NCBI GenBank assembly: GCA_026014515.1
Contig: JAOZIG010000547.1
Location: forward strand, 1 to 6,788
Length of the DNA stretch: 6,788 nt
DNA from: Candidatus Bathyarchaeota archaeon
GTDB taxonomy: Archaea; Thermoproteota; Bathyarchaeia; TCS64
Reading direction: 5' to 3'
Below are positions 5,687 through 6,788 of this stretch, piece after piece; positions within the stretch are counted from its first letter, which is position 1; each line of letters starts with the position of its first letter. The notes beneath the pieces were generated by a model, which had not been told where the DNA came from, ran no database searches, and was given only the letters and a program-made list of their open reading frames with translations. The position numbers and the translations under genes were made by a program.

Positions 5687-5706
5687 GGGATGGGGGGGGG
5701 TACCCC
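5687..5706 (+). other. G-tract with GGGGTACCCC palindrome after M20 stop
   Basis: GGGGAT followed by nine consecutive G (5692-5700) and TACCCC follows the stop codon directly. GGGGTACCCC (5697-5706) is self-complementary. It may be part of a terminator; the run is also a likely site of sequencing or replication slippage. It overlaps the start of repeat copy A. Confidence 0.5.
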
Positions 5707-5805
5707 AATCCCAGTCATTATCAGGCTCCTTTTCACGTAACCAATCCAAAAACTAACCAGATCAATCGCTGATATATGGTGAAAACCGTCACCTTAAGCG
5801 GTTTT
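5697..5805 (+). repeat. Intergenic repeat, copy A
   Basis: The 109 bp align without a gap to 6303-6411 at about 74% identity (hand count, 81 of 109). Shared blocks are GGGGTACCC (5697-5705), AATCC (5707-5711), CATTATCAGGCT (5716-5727), TTTT (5730-5733), AACCAGATCAA (5755-5765), CGTCA (5787-5791) and TTAAGCG (5794-5800). A TATA-like GATATATG (5771-5778) sits near the end. Two mutually exclusive hairpins can form: GGTGA/TCACC (5778-5782/5789-5793) and AAAACCG/CGGTTTT (5782-5788/5799-5805). The element starts 10 nt after the M20 stop and ends about 10 nt before the likely OsmC start. A combined terminator-promoter module or a small RNA are the main possibilities. Confidence 0.75.
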
Positions 5806-5814
5806 AATAGACAT

Positions 5815-6294
5815 ATGACAAGTTCTAAGAACCGCGACACACAGATACCTGTTATGAGGCTCAAAAAACACCTAACCTACAGAGCTGAGGCACATTGGGA
5901 CCATAAGACAGGGGGTATAGCTCAGCTAGAGGGTTTCACACAGCCCTTTGACACACCTGTTGAACATGGGGGAAACGAGACAGCTCCATGTCCAGACCAG
6001 TTATTCATGGCGAGCCTCGCAGGATGCATAATGAACACATTTGGTTATTATCGTACGATGTTGAAAGTCGAGACCATAGACCTCAAAGTTGATGTCTCCT
6101 CTGATATTATACTCACAAAAACCGATGGCTACCGGATCACAAACATCAATATAGATATGCAAGTATGGAGCGACGAAGAAAACGAGATAATGAACCAAAA
6201 ATGCGCAGAAAGAGCAAGAGACTTCTGCCACATCACCAAGAGCATCGAAGAATCCATCCCCATCGACGTATCAATAAAAGTACACGTACAATAG
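5815..6294 (+). CDS. OsmC-family protein
   Basis: OsmC/Ohr proteins are small cytosolic dimers; characterised members reduce organic hydroperoxides with a redox Cys pair. Both expected cysteines are present. The first is in PDQLFMASLAGC, at residue 58 when counted from the internal Met at 5854. The second is in RDFCHITKSIEESI, at residue 125 on the same count. The spacing and the following I-P-I-D-V-S strand fit the family. An extra Cys precedes the first motif (APCPDQ). Substrate and reductant are unknown. The start is uncertain: an in-frame ATG at 5776 lies inside the intergenic repeat and is unlikely. ATG 5815 (159 residues) is the first after the repeat's TATA-like box. ATG 5854 (146 residues) gives the length closest to the family and begins right before the first predicted strand. 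No Shine-Dalgarno supports any of them. The gene is flanked on both sides by copies of the repeat. Confidence 0.85.
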   Translation: MTSSKNRDTQIPVMRLKKHLTYRAEAHWDHKTGGIAQLEGFTQPFDTPVEHGGNETAPCPDQLFMASLAGCIMNTFGYYRTMLKVETIDLKVDVSSDIILTKTDGYRITNINIDMQVWSDEENEIMNQKCAERARDFCHITKSIEESIPIDVSIKVHVQ

Positions 6295-6311
6295 GGGGGG
6301 AGGGGGTACCC
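6295..6311 (+). other. G-tract with GGGTACCC palindrome after OsmC stop
   Basis: GGGGGG A GGGGG follows the OsmC stop directly and runs into GGGTACCC (6304-6311). It mirrors the arrangement after the M20 stop and overlaps the start of repeat copy B. It may be terminator-like; the function is unproven. Confidence 0.45.
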
Positions 6312-6411
6312 AAATCCAAGCCATTATCAGGCTTATTTTGTAGAAACCAGCCCCAGAACCAACCAGATCAACCTCTTAATAGTGACAAAAAGCGTCATGT
6401 TAAGCGATTTT
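6303..6411 (+). repeat. Intergenic repeat, copy B
   Basis: This is the partner of 5697-5805, same strand and constant offset of 606. Conserved blocks are GGGGTACCC (6303-6311), AATCC (6313-6317), CATTATCAGGCT (6322-6333), TTTT (6336-6339), AACCAGATCAA (6361-6371), CGTCA (6393-6397) and TTAAGCG (6400-6406). A TATA-like TTAATAG (6376-6382) occupies nearly the same place as in copy A. The terminal hairpin is kept as AAAAA-CG/CG-TTTTT with one mismatch, and TGAC/GTCA (6383-6386/6394-6397) can pair alternatively. It lies 8 nt after the OsmC stop and about 58 nt before the CinA start. Confidence 0.75.
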
Positions 6412-6426
6412 TCCCGACAAAAACAC

Positions 6427-6445
6427 GTATAGTAAAAATTATCAC
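6427..6445 (+). promoter_or_regulatory. Candidate TATA region for CinA gene
   Basis: An A/T-rich stretch containing TATAGTAA (6428-6435) and AATTATC (6437-6443) lies about 30-40 nt upstream of the TTG start at 6470. It would give a short leader or near-leaderless start. It is separate from the TATA-like element inside repeat copy B. Confidence 0.35.
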
Positions 6446-6469
6446 AGTGACGCGTATCTTCCATGTATC

Positions 6470-6788
6470 TTGAACACAGTAGGCATACTCGTAATCGGCA
6501 ACGAGATACTGGACGGCGTCATCCTCGACACAAACACACAATGGCTAATACAGCAACTAAAACCACTAAACTACACCGTACAAGAAACCATCACAGTACG
6601 AGACGACACCACAGAGATCGCCCAAGCCATCAACAGAATGAAAAACGACACCATAGAACTCGTAATCACCACAGGCGGACTCGGACCCACTCACGACGAC
6701 ATGACCCTAAGAGGAGTCGCAGAAGCATTCGACCTACCCATGAAGCTGAATAAACACGCCTACAAGATAGTAGAACGCCAGTACAAGC
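6470..6788 (+). CDS. CinA N-terminal (molybdopterin-binding fold) protein, 3' end outside window
   Basis: The 106 visible residues match the CinA/MoaB-like domain (COG1058 type). GILVIGNEILDG (5-16), LDTNTQWL (19-26) and TTGGLGPTHDDMT (67-79) are the standard nucleotide or cofactor-pocket motifs. In bacteria this domain is the N-terminal half of CinA, linked to ADP-ribose/NAD-derivative metabolism; archaeal relatives are often stand-alone proteins of about 250 residues. The role here is not fixed by the sequence. The start is TTG: no in-frame ATG or GTG lies between the upstream stop region and the first conserved strand. The ATG at 6463 is in another frame. Only 2 of the 106 codons end in T, an extreme bias. 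Repeat copy B and a TATA-like stretch lie upstream. The gene continues beyond base 6788. Confidence 0.9.
   Translation, partial: MNTVGILVIGNEILDGVILDTNTQWLIQQLKPLNYTVQETITVRDDTTEIAQAINRMKNDTIELVITTGGLGPTHDDMTLRGVAEAFDLPMKLNKHAYKIVERQYK

Noticed and set aside
5755..5805. C/D-box guide RNA in the repeat
   Set aside because: CTGA and TGA-type boxes are not in the proper C-D'-C'-D order in either copy and are not conserved between them.
5697..6411. CRISPR-like or MITE interpretation of the two repeats
   Set aside because: Only two diverged copies separated by a whole gene, no short regular repeats, no terminal inverted repeats and no target-site duplication visible.
6463..6753. ATG-started frame beginning at 6463
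   Set aside because: It is out of frame with the CinA motifs and gives a His/Arg/Thr-rich translation typical of a shifted frame of A/C-rich coding DNA; the TTG frame at 6470 contains the family motifs. The frame at 6165-6473 likewise overlaps the OsmC end and the repeat without protein character.

Overview
The window reads as archaeal chromosome. The adenylosuccinate synthetase is of the short archaeal type. Several genes have a TATA-like box about 25-30 nt upstream of a start codon with no Shine-Dalgarno, as expected for leaderless archaeal transcripts. One gene starts with TTG, and terminator-like GGG/CCC hairpins sit directly after stop codons. I cannot name the lineage: no rRNA or other phylogenetic marker is present. 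Gene content is chromosomal housekeeping, with no phage, IS, CRISPR array, tRNA or rRNA.

Left part (1-2668): a truncated purA on the minus strand is divergent from a small two-helix membrane protein gene (997-1347, +). That gene converges on, and overlaps by 21 nt, a minus-strand pair made of a cupin gene (1327-1704) and a DUF362 gene (1757-2668). The 181-bp divergent region 2669-2849 holds a long inverted repeat, TATA-like boxes and a near-perfect DtxR/IdeR-type palindrome immediately upstream of an FTR1 iron permease gene.

Right part (2850-6788): all genes are on the plus strand and separated by 50-180 bp. They encode FTR1 iron permease, an Asp/Glu-racemase-family protein, an M20 metallopeptidase/deacylase, an OsmC-family protein, and the start of a CinA-type (molybdopterin-binding fold) protein that runs off the window. 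The gaps carry terminator-like hairpins and candidate promoters, so these look like separate transcription units rather than one tight operon.

The most unusual structure is a pair of intergenic repeats, about 109 bp, ungapped and about 74% identical by hand count. They lie between M20 and OsmC (5697-5805) and between OsmC and CinA (6303-6411). Each begins 8-10 nt after a stop codon within a G-tract and ends in a small hairpin before the next gene. Other points worth a second look are the M20 enzyme lacking two normally conserved histidines (Ser and Cys instead), the Thr/Cys active-site pair in the racemase, the putative iron operator, and a block-wise switch of third-codon-position bias (A/C versus T/G) inside single genes.

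No gene-free stretch exceeds 300 bases. The intergenic regions are 843-996, 2669-2849, 3708-3791, 4473-4525, 5687-5814 and 6295-6469, and their contents are listed below.
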